A stretch of DNA of 64,000 nt from Proteobacteria bacterium UBA981 (lineage in GTDB: Bacteria; Pseudomonadota; Gammaproteobacteria; Ga0077536): the NCBI GenBank assembly GCA_002292285.1, contig DBBP01000027.1:92797-156796 (forward strand), written 5' to 3'. Positions within the stretch are counted from its first letter, which is position 1. Each line of letters starts with the position of its first letter. The position numbers were made by a program, and so were the translations under genes. Below the pieces are notes generated by a model. It saw nothing but the letters and a program-made list of their open reading frames with translations. It was not told the DNA's origin and ran no database searches. Positions 43,890 to 53,199 of the stretch are shown here, piece by piece.

Positions 43890-45494
43890 CTATCGCTGAC
43901 TGATCAGATAGGTAGCGAGAAACGCTTCGAGCCGGGCACCGTCTTCGAGCGGGCAACGATAGCCGATATACCCATCCGGGCGGATGAGAACGAACTCTCC
44001 TGCCGAGCTCGTATTCAGCAACGAAGCTACCCGGCCATGCGGATCAGCGATCGGCAATATTCCCGACCACGGATGCGGTATGTCAGGCGCGATCAATTCG
44101 ACGCGAACCGACCACGGATAGCGGGCACTCAGCGCCACGGCAACCTCGGTTGCGCTGCCAAGCGCTTCGTCGCTGCATACCGGTAAGACGATGAGTAAGG
44201 TATAGCGGGTATGTGCGATCAGTTGATGGAGTCGCAGATGTGGAGAGATCTCGGTGTCCGGCAGGCGGTCGCCAATGGCGGGCTCGTAATCGGAGCGCGT
44301 GCCGTCCGGCACCTCAATCAGGTCGCGATAGTTGTAACTCAGCCCGGATATACGCGCGACCGCATCGTCCTGCCAGCCGTCGGTTTGCGTCAAGGCCATG
44401 CGTTCTTCGAGGCCGCCGCCATGCGAGAGAATGATTTCGTGTACAGCCGTACTGCCGGCGATTACTTGCTCGGTAACCGGCTCACGTTCACGCTCATAAG
44501 TGTCGAGTAATTCCGGGCGCGCGCGCTCGTCGATCACCAGCGCAAGCTTCCACGCCAGATTGTAGGCATCCTGCAGACAAACGTTCCAGCCCTGGCCGCC
44601 GGCAACCGAGTGTACGTGCGCAGATTCACCACACAGAAACACATGGCCTTTACGATAGGTATCTGCCTTGCGGATCCAAATCTCCCAGGTCGTTTTCCAG
44701 TCCGGCTCACCGATCTCGACGTCCGGGAGGTGCAGTTTGACGATTGGCGAAATCAAATCTTGCTGCTCGATCTCGCTGACATCACCCTGCGCGCTGACTA
44801 AAACGCGATGATTCGGACCCGACAACTTACCGATCATCAGAAAGGTGTCTTTGCTGATGTGGTAGTGCAATAGATGATCAGTGCCGGAAAAGTTTCCCAA
44901 CTGAACGTCGATCATCTGCATAACCAACCCGTCGTATTCGGAGCCCTCATATTTAAACTCGAGCGCCTCGCGCACCGGGCTATGAATACCATCGCACCCA
45001 ATCACCCACAACGGGCGAATGGTTTCCGTCCCGGTACCCGCACTTCCGCTGCGTTGCACAGTAACCGTGACCTGATTATTGCTGTCCTGCTCAATGGCGG
45101 TCAGCTCCGTGTCCCATTCAATCGCCAGCCCCAGATCATGCTCGAGATGATCGCGCAGGATTTTCTCGGTTTCGTTCTGATTGAACATGCACACGTAGGG
45201 ATAGCGAGTCGGTAGCCGTGTGTAGTCGAGATTTGGCTTCATGTCGCTACCGAGAAAATTGAACTGGTAGCCGTCATTGCGTACGCCGCCATGCAGGAAG
45301 CGTTCAACGACCCCCATATCTTCCAGAATCTCAAGGGTACGGGCGTGCACGGTAATCGCGCGCGACGTATCCGACGGGCCGCTGCGTCGCTCGATAATGC
45401 GACACTCAATCTGGCGGCGGCGGAGTTCAATAGCGAACGCAAGGCCGGTCGGCCCGGCGCCTACGATCAATACTGCGGGTTGCGATGTACTCAT
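43890..45494 (-). CDS. FAD-dependent aromatic monooxygenase (PheA/TfdB/UbiH type)
   Basis: 534 residues. GxGxxG FAD motif VLIVGAGPTGL at about 8-18, the DG motif WVIGCDGIHSPVRE and the C-terminal CGESAHVHSVAGGQGWN motif (usually GD) are typical of class A flavoprotein hydroxylases. The C-terminal ~150 residues resemble the thioredoxin-like tail of the phenol-hydroxylase group. It should hydroxylate an aromatic substrate with NAD(P)H and O2. Start at 45494 with AGGAG upstream; a longer frame exists. It stands 56 bp downstream of the luciferase-like gene and probably co-transcribes with it. Confidence 0.87.
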   Translation of the reverse strand: MSTSQPAVLIVGAGPTGLAFAIELRRRQIECRIIERRSGPSDTSRAITVHARTLEILEDMGVVERFLHGGVRNDGYQFNFLGSDMKPNLDYTRLPTRYPYVCMFNQNETEKILRDHLEHDLGLAIEWDTELTAIEQDSNNQVTVTVQRSGSAGTGTETIRPLWVIGCDGIHSPVREALEFKYEGSEYDGLVMQMIDVQLGNFSGTDHLLHYHISKDTFLMIGKLSGPNHRVLVSAQGDVSEIEQQDLISPIVKLHLPDVEIGEPDWKTTWEIWIRKADTYRKGHVFLCGESAHVHSVAGGQGWNVCLQDAYNLAWKLALVIDERARPELLDTYEREREPVTEQVIAGSTAVHEIILSHGGGLEERMALTQTDGWQDDAVARISGLSYNYRDLIEVPDGTRSDYEPAIGDRLPDTEISPHLRLHQLIAHTRYTLLIVLPVCSDEALGSATEVAVALSARYPWSVRVELIAPDIPHPWSGILPIADPHGRVASLLNTSSAGEFVLIRPDGYIGYRCPLEDGARLEAFLATYLISQR

Positions 45495-45550
45495 GCCAGT
45501 GCTCCTGGTCGTGGCGGTGCTGTTGTTGTCGCGGCTACGCTCGCGGTCGC

Positions 45551-46447
45551 TCAAGTTTGTAACGGCAGAACGGCGTCGGCGAGCCAGCGAAGATCATCCT
45601 GCCACACTTCAGGCGCGTTCTCGCCAGCCATTGTTCGCACCACAAACTTGCTCAAGCCCGCATCTTGATGGGCCTCGATGAGTTGCTTCAAGTGCACGTC
45701 ACCCACGGCCACAACCTCGCTTAGATCGCGATCCTCGCGCCGCACGCGTAGCGCCGCAACGGCGGATTCCGGCGGTGCTTGTCGCGCGCAGGGAATACTG
45801 ATTCCAAAATGTTCGGCATCTACTTCACGTCCGAACTCAACAGCGTGGCGCTCAATCGTGACGCGCGCACGTTCGGCTTCCAACGGCGTTATCACTGACG
45901 TCAGCCAGCCATCTGCGATGCGTGCAACTCGCTTCAAAGCTGCCGGTGCCTTACCACCTAACCAAACCTCGAGCGGTTGTTGGGCCGGCAAAGGTTCCAG
46001 AGCTATCCCTTCAAACGTCAAACCGCAGCACTCCTGTGTGACAGTTTCCCCGGCCCACCAACGCCGCATCAATGTGATCATGTCGTCCACGATCTGACCG
46101 CGGTTAGCAGTGGGGTAACCCAGCGCTGCACGCTCGGCTGGTGCACCCAACCCCGGTACAAAGGACAACAACAGACGCCCGTGAGACATGCGGTCGAGCT
46201 GCGCGAGTTGCTTCGCGAGCCACAACGGATTGCGCCCAAGCGGCACAATGTTGGCACCAAGTTTCAATTTACTCGTCACCGCAGCGGCGTAAGTCAGGCT
46301 CAAAATCGGATCACCGAACGCACCGAGCGGAATATCCGACAACCAGACCGTGTCGAAGCCGAGGTGTTCACATTCGCTCAGGTAATCTCCAAGCACATCC
46401 TCATGCAGAGCAGAAGACGGCGGCGACACAGCAATTCGTGTTTTCAT
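45551..46447 (-). CDS. Luciferase-like (LLM) F420-type oxidoreductase
   Basis: 298-residue luciferase-superfamily enzyme, the third here. AAAVTSKLKLGANIVPLGRNPLWLAKQLAQLD and GRLLLSFVPGLGAP are typical of the shorter LLM oxidoreductases of the TIGR03619 type. FMN or F420 dependence cannot be decided. It is divergent from an SDR gene and directly upstream of the FAD monooxygenase gene, so both may act on the same substrate. Confidence 0.82.
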   Translation of the reverse strand: MKTRIAVSPPSSALHEDVLGDYLSECEHLGFDTVWLSDIPLGAFGDPILSLTYAAAVTSKLKLGANIVPLGRNPLWLAKQLAQLDRMSHGRLLLSFVPGLGAPAERAALGYPTANRGQIVDDMITLMRRWWAGETVTQECCGLTFEGIALEPLPAQQPLEVWLGGKAPAALKRVARIADGWLTSVITPLEAERARVTIERHAVEFGREVDAEHFGISIPCARQAPPESAVAALRVRREDRDLSEVVAVGDVHLKQLIEAHQDAGLSKFVVRTMAGENAPEVWQDDLRWLADAVLPLQT

Positions 46448-46561
46448 CGGCTCATGATAAACGTAATTGGACGAGCCGCGTCGCGCACTGGCGAGCCGGG
46501 TAGATGATTGGGTTATGCTCCTCTACCGACCGTACATATCGCATCTCAAGGAGCAAAAACA

Positions 46562-47323
46562 GTGACGACATTGACCGACAAAATAATTCTGGTCACCGGC
46601 GGCAGCACCGGCATCGGCCGCGCAACAGCAACTATTCTCGCCAAGGCTGGAGCGAGTGTCGTTGTGGCCGACGTGCAAGACAAAGAGGGCGAGATGACCT
46701 GCGCAAACATCGTCGAAGCCGGTGGCAAAGCTGAATATCACCACGTCGATGTCGCCGATTACGACGCTGTTAGAGCGCTGGTGAAGGGCATTGCATCGAC
46801 TCACGGGCGACTCGACGGCGCATTCAATAATGCGGGCATCGAAGGTCCGACTGCGAAAATTATGGATGTCGCGGTGGCGGATTGGGATCGCGTCATTCGC
46901 GTCAATCTGACCGGCGTATTCATTTGTATGAAATGCGCAATCGAGCAAATGGCCACGCAAGACGAGGGCGGAAGCATCGTGAGTACAGCCTCGGCTGCCG
47001 GACTCATCGGCATACCTGGTGCGGCGAGTTATAACGCGTCAAAACATGGCGTGGTCGGGCTAACTAAAACGGTCGCGCTGGAATACGCCTCGCGCAACAT
47101 TCGCGTGAATGCGGTGTGCCCAGGCTTCATTGAAACGCCCATGCTCAATCGGGTCACAGACGCAAGTGTAAAAATCCGCGATCAATTAATCTCGACAGTA
47201 CCGATGCGGCGGGTCGCACAACCTTCAGAGATTGGCGATGCGGTTGCCTGGCTGATGTCAGACACATCCAGTTACGTTACCGGGGTTGCGCTGCCGGTTG
47301 ATGGTGGTTGGGTTGCGCAGTAA
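46562..47323 (+). CDS. Short-chain dehydrogenase/reductase (SDR)
   Basis: 253 residues with GTG start after AAGGAG. TGGSTGIG cofactor loop, NNAGIEG, catalytic Ser in STASAAG, YNASKH Tyr-Lys motif and final VDGGWVAQ are all intact. It is divergent from the LLM/FAD monooxygenase pair. Probably oxidises a hydroxyl of a degradation intermediate. The frame is open 18 codons further up, but the GTG has the better ribosome site. Confidence 0.9.
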   Translation: MTTLTDKIILVTGGSTGIGRATATILAKAGASVVVADVQDKEGEMTCANIVEAGGKAEYHHVDVADYDAVRALVKGIASTHGRLDGAFNNAGIEGPTAKIMDVAVADWDRVIRVNLTGVFICMKCAIEQMATQDEGGSIVSTASAAGLIGIPGAASYNASKHGVVGLTKTVALEYASRNIRVNAVCPGFIETPMLNRVTDASVKIRDQLISTVPMRRVAQPSEIGDAVAWLMSDTSSYVTGVALPVDGGWVAQ

Positions 47324-47394
47324 ACGGGAAGATAGGCTGATTTGAGCCGGACTCATGATCGCGCGTGCGTACCTCGGCGTGTTGCACGCTCGTA

Positions 47395-48375
47395 TCAGCC
47401 GATCGCATTGACCTGGGCAAGTACCGTATCAACGCTGATATCTGCGAGCACCCCGTTGGCGACGTCGCGCGCGTGAATGATGAACTGGTCACAATAAGGC
47501 GATCTGAATTTCACCGAGTTGGTATGCCCGAACAGGGTGATTACCGGCTGCCCACCGGCGGCGAGCAAATGGCCACCGCCTGAATCGTTGGTCACCGACA
47601 GCGCCAGACGTTGAGCAAGGGCGATGGTCAGTAATGGCGACCCCGAATCCGTACCGCCACTGGCAAATTCGGGGAACAGGGCTTGCGGCACCTGCGCGCG
47701 GATGGAATCGACCAGATCCGCTTCTTCGGGGCCAAGAAAGAATACCGGGGTGAAACCCCTTGATGCGATTTGGTCAGCGAGCGCGATGAATTTCTCGAAT
47801 GGCCAGCGTTTACTCTGCCCGCCGGCACCAGGGCACAGGCCGAAATAGCGCGGCCCGGATGGCAGCAAGCTAGCGGCGAGTTCAACGTAAGCTGGCTTGA
47901 GGGGCATCGTTGTATCTGGAATCAGCGTGTGGCCACACGCGAGCGACATCAGGCAATTAAAGTGGTCGACAACAGAATCCTGCGGTGTTGCGGCACTCGG
48001 TCGTTCTGCTGAAAACAGAAAGCTGGCCGCTGGCGAGATAAATTTCGCCGCGTTCAGACGTCGCAATACCAGCGTTTCGCGCAGACGCGCTTCAGTTGAC
48101 ACTACGACATCGTAGCGGCCACCGAAGTGCGCTGGAATCGCGCCGAACCAAGACAAACCGAAGCCGGTTTCGGCGTAAACCTTATCAATCAAACCGGCAC
48201 TGAGTTCCTTAAGCCGGCCAGCGAACACCGAGGGGCGCCGGGCGGTCACCCAGGTGACGTGTGCATTCGGCGTTGCCGCTCGGAAGGCGCGTAGCGACGG
48301 CAGCTTCAACAGCGCGTCGCCGATGCGATCGCCGGTAACGTGGACTAGAACTTTCTGTGGGCCCGGGTCTGTCAT
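47395..48375 (-). CDS. Glycosyltransferase family 9 (heptosyltransferase-like)
   Basis: 326 residues of two Rossmann domains (GT-B). The nucleotide-sugar region CPGAGGQSKRWPFEKFIALA and the later TNDSGGGHLLAAGGQPVITLFG are family hallmarks. Members transfer heptose or other sugars onto lipopolysaccharide core. The ATG at 48375 is preferred; a GTG at 48417 is in frame. It is the last gene of a three-gene group with DUF6165 and FkbM, probably for cell-surface glycan assembly. Confidence 0.85.
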   Translation of the reverse strand: MTDPGPQKVLVHVTGDRIGDALLKLPSLRAFRAATPNAHVTWVTARRPSVFAGRLKELSAGLIDKVYAETGFGLSWFGAIPAHFGGRYDVVVSTEARLRETLVLRRLNAAKFISPAASFLFSAERPSAATPQDSVVDHFNCLMSLACGHTLIPDTTMPLKPAYVELAASLLPSGPRYFGLCPGAGGQSKRWPFEKFIALADQIASRGFTPVFFLGPEEADLVDSIRAQVPQALFPEFASGGTDSGSPLLTIALAQRLALSVTNDSGGGHLLAAGGQPVITLFGHTNSVKFRSPYCDQFIIHARDVANGVLADISVDTVLAQVNAIG

Positions 48376-48475
48376 AGCGGCAACCGTGCTGCCCGTCCAA
48401 TGCACACGAGGCTGCACTCGAAATGAAGAGACGTCGCGCCGGTCGCTGCATGCTTGTTATCTGCTTGCGGCACAG

Positions 48476-48862
48476 CTAGTAGGGTGCGTAGTGCTTCTCT
48501 TCGACGATCGACGAGCCCAGCAATTCGTTCACACGCCGCTTTACCGCCGCACGGCGGTCATTCGTAATATAGACCTGACGCGCCAATTCGATGAACTGAT
48601 CATCGAAACGTCGTGCTGACTCATGCTTGCGGATGTGGTCTTCGATGTCCCACAGAATCTCATTAATCTCACGTAACTCACGACGCAGGTCGCGCAGATC
48701 ATCACGCTCGGAGTTTGTTTCGTTCCAACTTGCTTCCAGCGTAGACAACTCATGACGAATATTTTCCAGCTTGGCAACATCATCCACACGCTCGGATTTG
48801 ATCTCAAGAATGGTGATTTTGTCGAGCAGTTCGCCCGGAGAAACGCGGATCGTTATTTCCAT
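48476..48862 (-). CDS. DUF6165 family coiled-coil protein
   Basis: 128 residues, mainly charged helices. VSPGELLDKITILEIKSERV at the N-terminus and the following LRRELREINEILWDIEDHIRKHE are typical of the DUF6165 family as I know it, often next to glycosyltransferases. No enzymatic motif; probably a partner of the neighbouring GT9. It lies between FkbM and GT9 genes on the same strand (gaps 53 and 101 bp). Confidence 0.72.
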   Translation of the reverse strand: MEITIRVSPGELLDKITILEIKSERVDDVAKLENIRHELSTLEASWNETNSERDDLRDLRRELREINEILWDIEDHIRKHESARRFDDQFIELARQVYITNDRRAAVKRRVNELLGSSIVEEKHYAPY

Positions 48863-48914
48863 AGCTGAGTATTGAATAGCATGTTGTGACCGTTAAGTTG
48901 AAACACGAGCGACG

Positions 48915-49742
48915 TCATCTTTGGCGACAATAAAGCCGATTACGCCCCGAGCCCATTGTGCGGATCTTCAGATCTTCGATAAGACCCAACTCACGCAGAG
49001 GGGTGACGAGACCCTGTTCAATGTCATCATCAGAGCGATGCTCTACTTCCATCATCACACTCTCGACGCCTGCCAGGGTCCGGCGTGCGCCACGCAAAAT
49101 GTCCGGCTCCAGACCGTCGACATCAATCTTGATGTAAGTGGGCGCAGGCAGCCCAAATTTATCCACGAGTTCGTCAAGCGTGTAACAGGTGATCGCTTGT
49201 GAAAACCCGGGTGCCGCATCGTACTGCTGTGCAAACGACGCCCCGAGCGAGCTACCGCCGGCCCCGGATACGACCTGTTTAAGGTGCAGATGTTCCAAAG
49301 TCGTCGCGGCACCCAAAGCCAGGCATAAAGGACTAATACGATCGTCCATGGCATTCAGGGCGATGTGCTCTACCAGAGTCCCAAAGCTGAGGCCGTTCGG
49401 TTCGACTGCGATCACCCTGGTGGTCTTGTTCAGTGCGGCATACAGAGAAAATACGCCAATACTCGCCCCGATATCGAAGAATACTGCGTCGTTCGCAAAG
49501 CCGTCGATCCAGGCCAGAGTTTCCGGCTCGTCGCTAAAAAATCGTTCGGCCGCGCTCGCGCAATGAGCGCTGCGGTACGGATTGAGGAGCAAGGTTCCGC
49601 GCTGGCAACTTAGCCGCGCCGCGCCACTGTGCGATAAATCGTCGATGACTCGCGCATAGGTCCTGCTGCGCTGGCGCGAGCTGGTCAGAGCAGTCGTCAT
49701 TTTGACCAGAGCGCCTGCAATTGCGGCGAGCTTTCGGCTCAT
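48915..49742 (-). CDS. FkbM-family methyltransferase
   Basis: 275 residues. SAM motif FFDIGASIGVFSLYAA (about 90-105), acidic EPNGLS and IKIDVDGLEPDILRGA are FkbM hallmarks. It probably O-methylates a sugar of a surface glycan. The frame is open to 50096, but this would overlap the end of the ApbE gene and lacks family similarity, so the ATG at 49742 is used. It begins the three-gene FkbM-DUF6165-GT9 group. Confidence 0.8.
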   Translation of the reverse strand: MSRKLAAIAGALVKMTTALTSSRQRSRTYARVIDDLSHSGAARLSCQRGTLLLNPYRSAHCASAAERFFSDEPETLAWIDGFANDAVFFDIGASIGVFSLYAALNKTTRVIAVEPNGLSFGTLVEHIALNAMDDRISPLCLALGAATTLEHLHLKQVVSGAGGSSLGASFAQQYDAAPGFSQAITCYTLDELVDKFGLPAPTYIKIDVDGLEPDILRGARRTLAGVESVMMEVEHRSDDDIEQGLVTPLRELGLIEDLKIRTMGSGRNRLYCRQR

Positions 49743-50004
49743 CGATGTCGTGCCTGTGTGCGGTGGTGCCGGGGAAGCCCCGACGTGGGCGAGATTATAA
49801 CGAACCGGCAACCCATCGATTGCAGCGATAGACGGTCCGAAGTCCGCCTGCATCAAATTACCGACGACGCCGTGCCGCTGTTTGAGTCGAATGCTGAGAA
49901 AGATGTCACTCAACACGGCTTGCGGACCGACCGCGCTGGGCGCCGCGCAGTCGCATAGCTGGTGCGACGACCATCTTAGTCCGTCGACTCGGGTTCTTCC
50001 CCCC

Positions 50005-51069
50005 CTAGGGCAGTGCGTCGGGCGGTAACCGATGGATTGCGCCGCCAGCGTCGAGCAATAAAGCGCGCGCGCCACTGAATTGCTCAACAATTTCACGGGC
50101 GCGGGTAGGCGCAGCTACTGCCAGTGCCGTGGAAAGACCGTCGGCGATCGTCGCGTCCCGGGCCATCACAGTCACGCTCGCCCAACCCTTGGCGCTTATG
50201 CCACTGTGCGGGTCAAGCAAATGGTGCCAGTCGAGATTGGTGCTGAAAGGTGTGCCTGCCGGTGCCGATGTCGCGACTGCCATCCCGGCGGCAAGTTCAA
50301 AGTCGGCGATAGTCCGCCAAGGAATACCAGGGTGATTAAGTGCGATGCGCCACGGCCGGCCGTCGCCACGCTGGCCCAGGGCACGGTACTCACCGAGATT
50401 GATTAACGCACTGGATAAACCGTGCTGGGCGAGAACGTCACGCACGCGATCAGTTGCGTAGCCTTGCGCGATGCCATTCAGGGTGATGGCCATGCCGGCC
50501 TGCGCGAAGCGTAATCCGTTCGCGTCGCGGACGAGTTTGTTGAACCCGCTCAGGCTGCGGATCGTTTCGAAGGTCTCGGGCGGCGAATTGCTATCGGGAG
50601 CGCTAGCAAAATGGTCGTTAAGCAGCGACCACAGCGGCTGAACGGTCGGGTCAAACACGCCACCGCTGGCCAGATGGATGGCCTCGCAGGCATCCAGGAT
50701 CGCGATGAAATCTTTCCCTGGAGCGGCTAACGCGCCGACGCGATTGAGCTGACAGATGGCCGAGTTCGACTGGTACAGACTGAACAGCGCCTCTAGCCGC
50801 GTTACTTCAGCAAGAGCGGCCTTTAATGCGACGTCGACTTGATGCTGTGAATGGTGGTGCAGCCGGATGCTCACCGGCGCCCCAAAGGCGGTTCCCTGCC
50901 AGTCCCGTCGAACGAATGTGTTATTGCCGGCTAACACTGGATTCGCCAGCAACCCGTTGGCCATGGCGGCCGAGGAGCCCGCAATGATCGCAAGTGCACG
51001 ACGGCGACTCATTTTGTGATGCGGCGAGGTCCCGGATGCTTGTCGTTGAGTGTCTGAATCTGGCATCAA
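50005..51069 (-). CDS. apbE: ApbE-family FAD:protein FMN transferase
   Basis: 354 residues. A Tat-type signal (SRRRALAIIAGSSAAMANG) near residue 21 directs the folded protein to the periplasm. The ApbE core then shows INLGEYRALGQRG near 220-232 and TSAPAGTPF, HHLLDPHSGISAKGW and ATIADGLSTAL, including metal/FAD-site residues. It covalently attaches FMN via phosphodiester to Thr/Ser of target proteins. The likely target is the FMN-binding protein encoded on the other side of the shared, Fur-box intergenic region. Iron regulation is suggested by the Fur box 17 bp upstream. Confidence 0.88.
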   Translation of the reverse strand: MMPDSDTQRQASGTSPHHKMSRRRALAIIAGSSAAMANGLLANPVLAGNNTFVRRDWQGTAFGAPVSIRLHHHSQHQVDVALKAALAEVTRLEALFSLYQSNSAICQLNRVGALAAPGKDFIAILDACEAIHLASGGVFDPTVQPLWSLLNDHFASAPDSNSPPETFETIRSLSGFNKLVRDANGLRFAQAGMAITLNGIAQGYATDRVRDVLAQHGLSSALINLGEYRALGQRGDGRPWRIALNHPGIPWRTIADFELAAGMAVATSAPAGTPFSTNLDWHHLLDPHSGISAKGWASVTVMARDATIADGLSTALAVAAPTRAREIVEQFSGARALLLDAGGAIHRLPPDALP

Positions 51070-51085
51070 TAATAGTCGTATTGCA

Positions 51086-51104
51086 AATGAGAGTGATTCT
51101 CATT
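51086..51104. promoter_or_regulatory. Fur box
   Basis: AATGAGAGTGATTCTCATT is a perfect 7-5-7 inverted repeat matching the classic Fur-binding sequence. It lies 17 bp before apbE and 83 bp before the outer-membrane protein gene, so both directions should be repressed by Fe-Fur. Confidence 0.85.
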
Positions 51105-51187
51105 AATATTTGGGTTAATAGCTAGGCAAATCTTACCCCTAATTTCTAATCACAACGAAAACTCAACAAGTTAAAGGACCTTTCGCC

Positions 51188-52642
51188 ATGATTACCTGCC
51201 TGCCGGGCCGTACCGCGAGCCTGTTTATCCTGCTACTTGCAAGCTTTGGCGCCGCCGCCGAGGGAAGTGACTTCGAGCAATTGCGCGATATGGTCATGAA
51301 GCAGCAACAACAGATCAACGCCCTCACCGAGGAGTTAAAGAAAACCCGCGCTATGCTGGAGGCCAACGCGACCGAGGCAGCGCAAAGTGCAGAATCGAAT
51401 GCGGCCAAAGTGGCCGAGGTCGATGCCAAGCTCGAATCAGCCGCCGATGCGATTGAGCAGGTTGCCGCGGGCAGTCTGGGTGGGGATGCATTCGCGACCA
51501 CCAACGTTCCGCAGTCACCCAGCAGCGTCGGAACTGCCGCCGGTCGCTGGGGACCGATCAGCGGGCGTACCACAGCCGGCGCCGGCACCTGGTCGAAACG
51601 CACTTCGCTCGGTGGTTATGGCGAACTCCATTACAACAGTCTCACCGACAACCAAACCGCCACCGACGGTGAGGCGGACGACCTCGATCGCGTAGATTTT
51701 CACCGCTTCGTATTGTTTGCGGGCCATCAGTTCAATGACTGGATGCGATTCGCTGCGGAACTGGAAGTTGAACATTCACTCATCGGCGATGATCAGCCGG
51801 GCTCGGTAGCACTGGAGCTCGCTTGGCTTGAAATGGATATTAGTAGTCGCCATCACATACGTACCGGCATCGACATCCTACCGGTGAGCCTACTCAACCT
51901 CACGCATGAACCGAACACGTTCTACGGCGTTGAGCGCAACCCGATCGAAACTGAAATTGTGCCGTCGACCTGGACCGAAGCGGCAGTTGCGTTATGGGGC
52001 GACCTTGGCCATGGCTTTGCTTATAGCGCCTACCTGCACTCGGGGCTGGTTGTACCCATCACCGGCGGTAGCGCGTTCCGCCCCCGCAGCGGTCGGCTTA
52101 AGATCGCCGAAGCTGACGATCAGGACGCCGCGCTGCTGGGACGATTGCTCTACGCTGGCGTTCCGGGGCTCGAGATCGCTGCAGTGGTGGATTATCAGTT
52201 CGACTACACAGGCAGCGCTGACAATGTCGATATCGACGCCTGGCTGTTCGAAACCCATCTCGACTATAAACATCGCTCCGGATTTGGTTTACGCGCGCTT
52301 TACGCGCGTTGGGACATCGGCCGTGACCGCAGTGCGGGTGTGGATCCGGCCGCTTTCAATGCGGATACGCTGGTTGGTTGGTACGTCGAACCAGCTTACC
52401 GTTTCGGGCTGGGTTTTATGCCCGGCGAACTCGGGCTTTTCGGTCGCTACCATCAATGGGATGAACGCAATCGGTTGGCTGGCGCGCATCGCTTCGAACA
52501 ACGCGAGCGTTTGACCATCGGTATGAACTACTGGCCGCATCCGCAAGTCGTGTTTAAGCTCGATGCCCAGTGGGAAGAGGCTGACGGGCCGGTAGACCGC
52601 GAGCAGGACGGGATCAATTTAGGCCTGGGTTACCAGTTCTAA
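51188..52642 (+). CDS. Outer-membrane beta-barrel porin, iron-regulated
   Basis: 484 residues. Signal peptide (about 1-24), an N-terminal coiled coil (about 26-95, EQLRDMVMKQQQQ), then alternating beta strands with a C-terminal Phe (GLGYQF), the typical ending of an outer-membrane porin. No TonB box or plug domain is seen, so it is a porin not a TonB receptor. AAAGGA precedes the ATG. It lies behind a Fur box shared with apbE and precedes the FMN-binding protein by 20 bp. Probably lets iron complexes or reductants in; the exact ligand is unknown. Confidence 0.78.
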   Translation: MITCLPGRTASLFILLLASFGAAAEGSDFEQLRDMVMKQQQQINALTEELKKTRAMLEANATEAAQSAESNAAKVAEVDAKLESAADAIEQVAAGSLGGDAFATTNVPQSPSSVGTAAGRWGPISGRTTAGAGTWSKRTSLGGYGELHYNSLTDNQTATDGEADDLDRVDFHRFVLFAGHQFNDWMRFAAELEVEHSLIGDDQPGSVALELAWLEMDISSRHHIRTGIDILPVSLLNLTHEPNTFYGVERNPIETEIVPSTWTEAAVALWGDLGHGFAYSAYLHSGLVVPITGGSAFRPRSGRLKIAEADDQDAALLGRLLYAGVPGLEIAAVVDYQFDYTGSADNVDIDAWLFETHLDYKHRSGFGLRALYARWDIGRDRSAGVDPAAFNADTLVGWYVEPAYRFGLGFMPGELGLFGRYHQWDERNRLAGAHRFEQRERLTIGMNYWPHPQVVFKLDAQWEEADGPVDREQDGINLGLGYQF

Positions 52643-52662
52643 TCGGTAAGCGGTGACGATAG

Positions 52663-53199
52663 ATGCTCTGCAACAGTATCCGGATGCGGTTCGCGGCACT
52701 GGGCCTCACTTTGATGCTCTCAGCGCCGAGTCATGCGGTGGACATCTACCAGGATCCCGCCGCGTTTCTCGGTGAGGTGTTCGCCGGCGAAGTGCCGGCA
52801 CCGCAGCGATTGTGGCTCACACCGGAGATAAGCAGTGGGGTACGTAAAATTCTTGGCTACGATCTCGGCGTGCTGCGCGTACGCTTCTGGACCGCGGCTG
52901 GACGCACGGCATGGATACTCGATGAAATCGGCAAGGACCAACCCATCACCACGGGCCTGGTCGTCAACGATAATGCGATCGAGCAGGTCCGCGTCTTAAT
53001 CTACCGTGAAAGCCGTGGCAGCGAGGTCCGCCACCCCGTGTTCACCGAACAGTTTCGTGGTGCCCGAATAGGCGATGAGTTAAGCGATTTCGTACTCGAC
53101 CGAAAAATTGATGGGATCTCCGGCGCCACGCTATCTGTGCATGCCTTAACTCGCCTGGGCCGCCTGGCATTATTTCTCGACAGTCACGTTAGAAGCTAA
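52663..53199 (+). CDS. FMN-binding domain protein, ApbE target
   Basis: 178 residues. Signal peptide to about residue 25 (SAPSHA|VD), then an FMN-binding domain. The flavinylation motif D150-G-I-S153-G-A-T156 matches the D-x-x-S/T-G-A-T site where ApbE links FMN to the Thr. It is co-transcribed with the upstream porin (20-bp gap) and across the Fur box from apbE, so enzyme, flavoprotein and porin form one iron-regulated unit. A periplasmic electron carrier or ferric reductase role is inferred; no haem or electron donor subunit is adjacent. Confidence 0.85.
   Translation: MLCNSIRMRFAALGLTLMLSAPSHAVDIYQDPAAFLGEVFAGEVPAPQRLWLTPEISSGVRKILGYDLGVLRVRFWTAAGRTAWILDEIGKDQPITTGLVVNDNAIEQVRVLIYRESRGSEVRHPVFTEQFRGARIGDELSDFVLDRKIDGISGATLSVHALTRLGRLALFLDSHVRS

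Noticed and set aside
49743..50096. 118-codon N-terminal extension of the FkbM protein
   Set aside because: It would overlap the apbE gene, and the extra residues are unlike the family; the FkbM start at 49742 gives a normal length.
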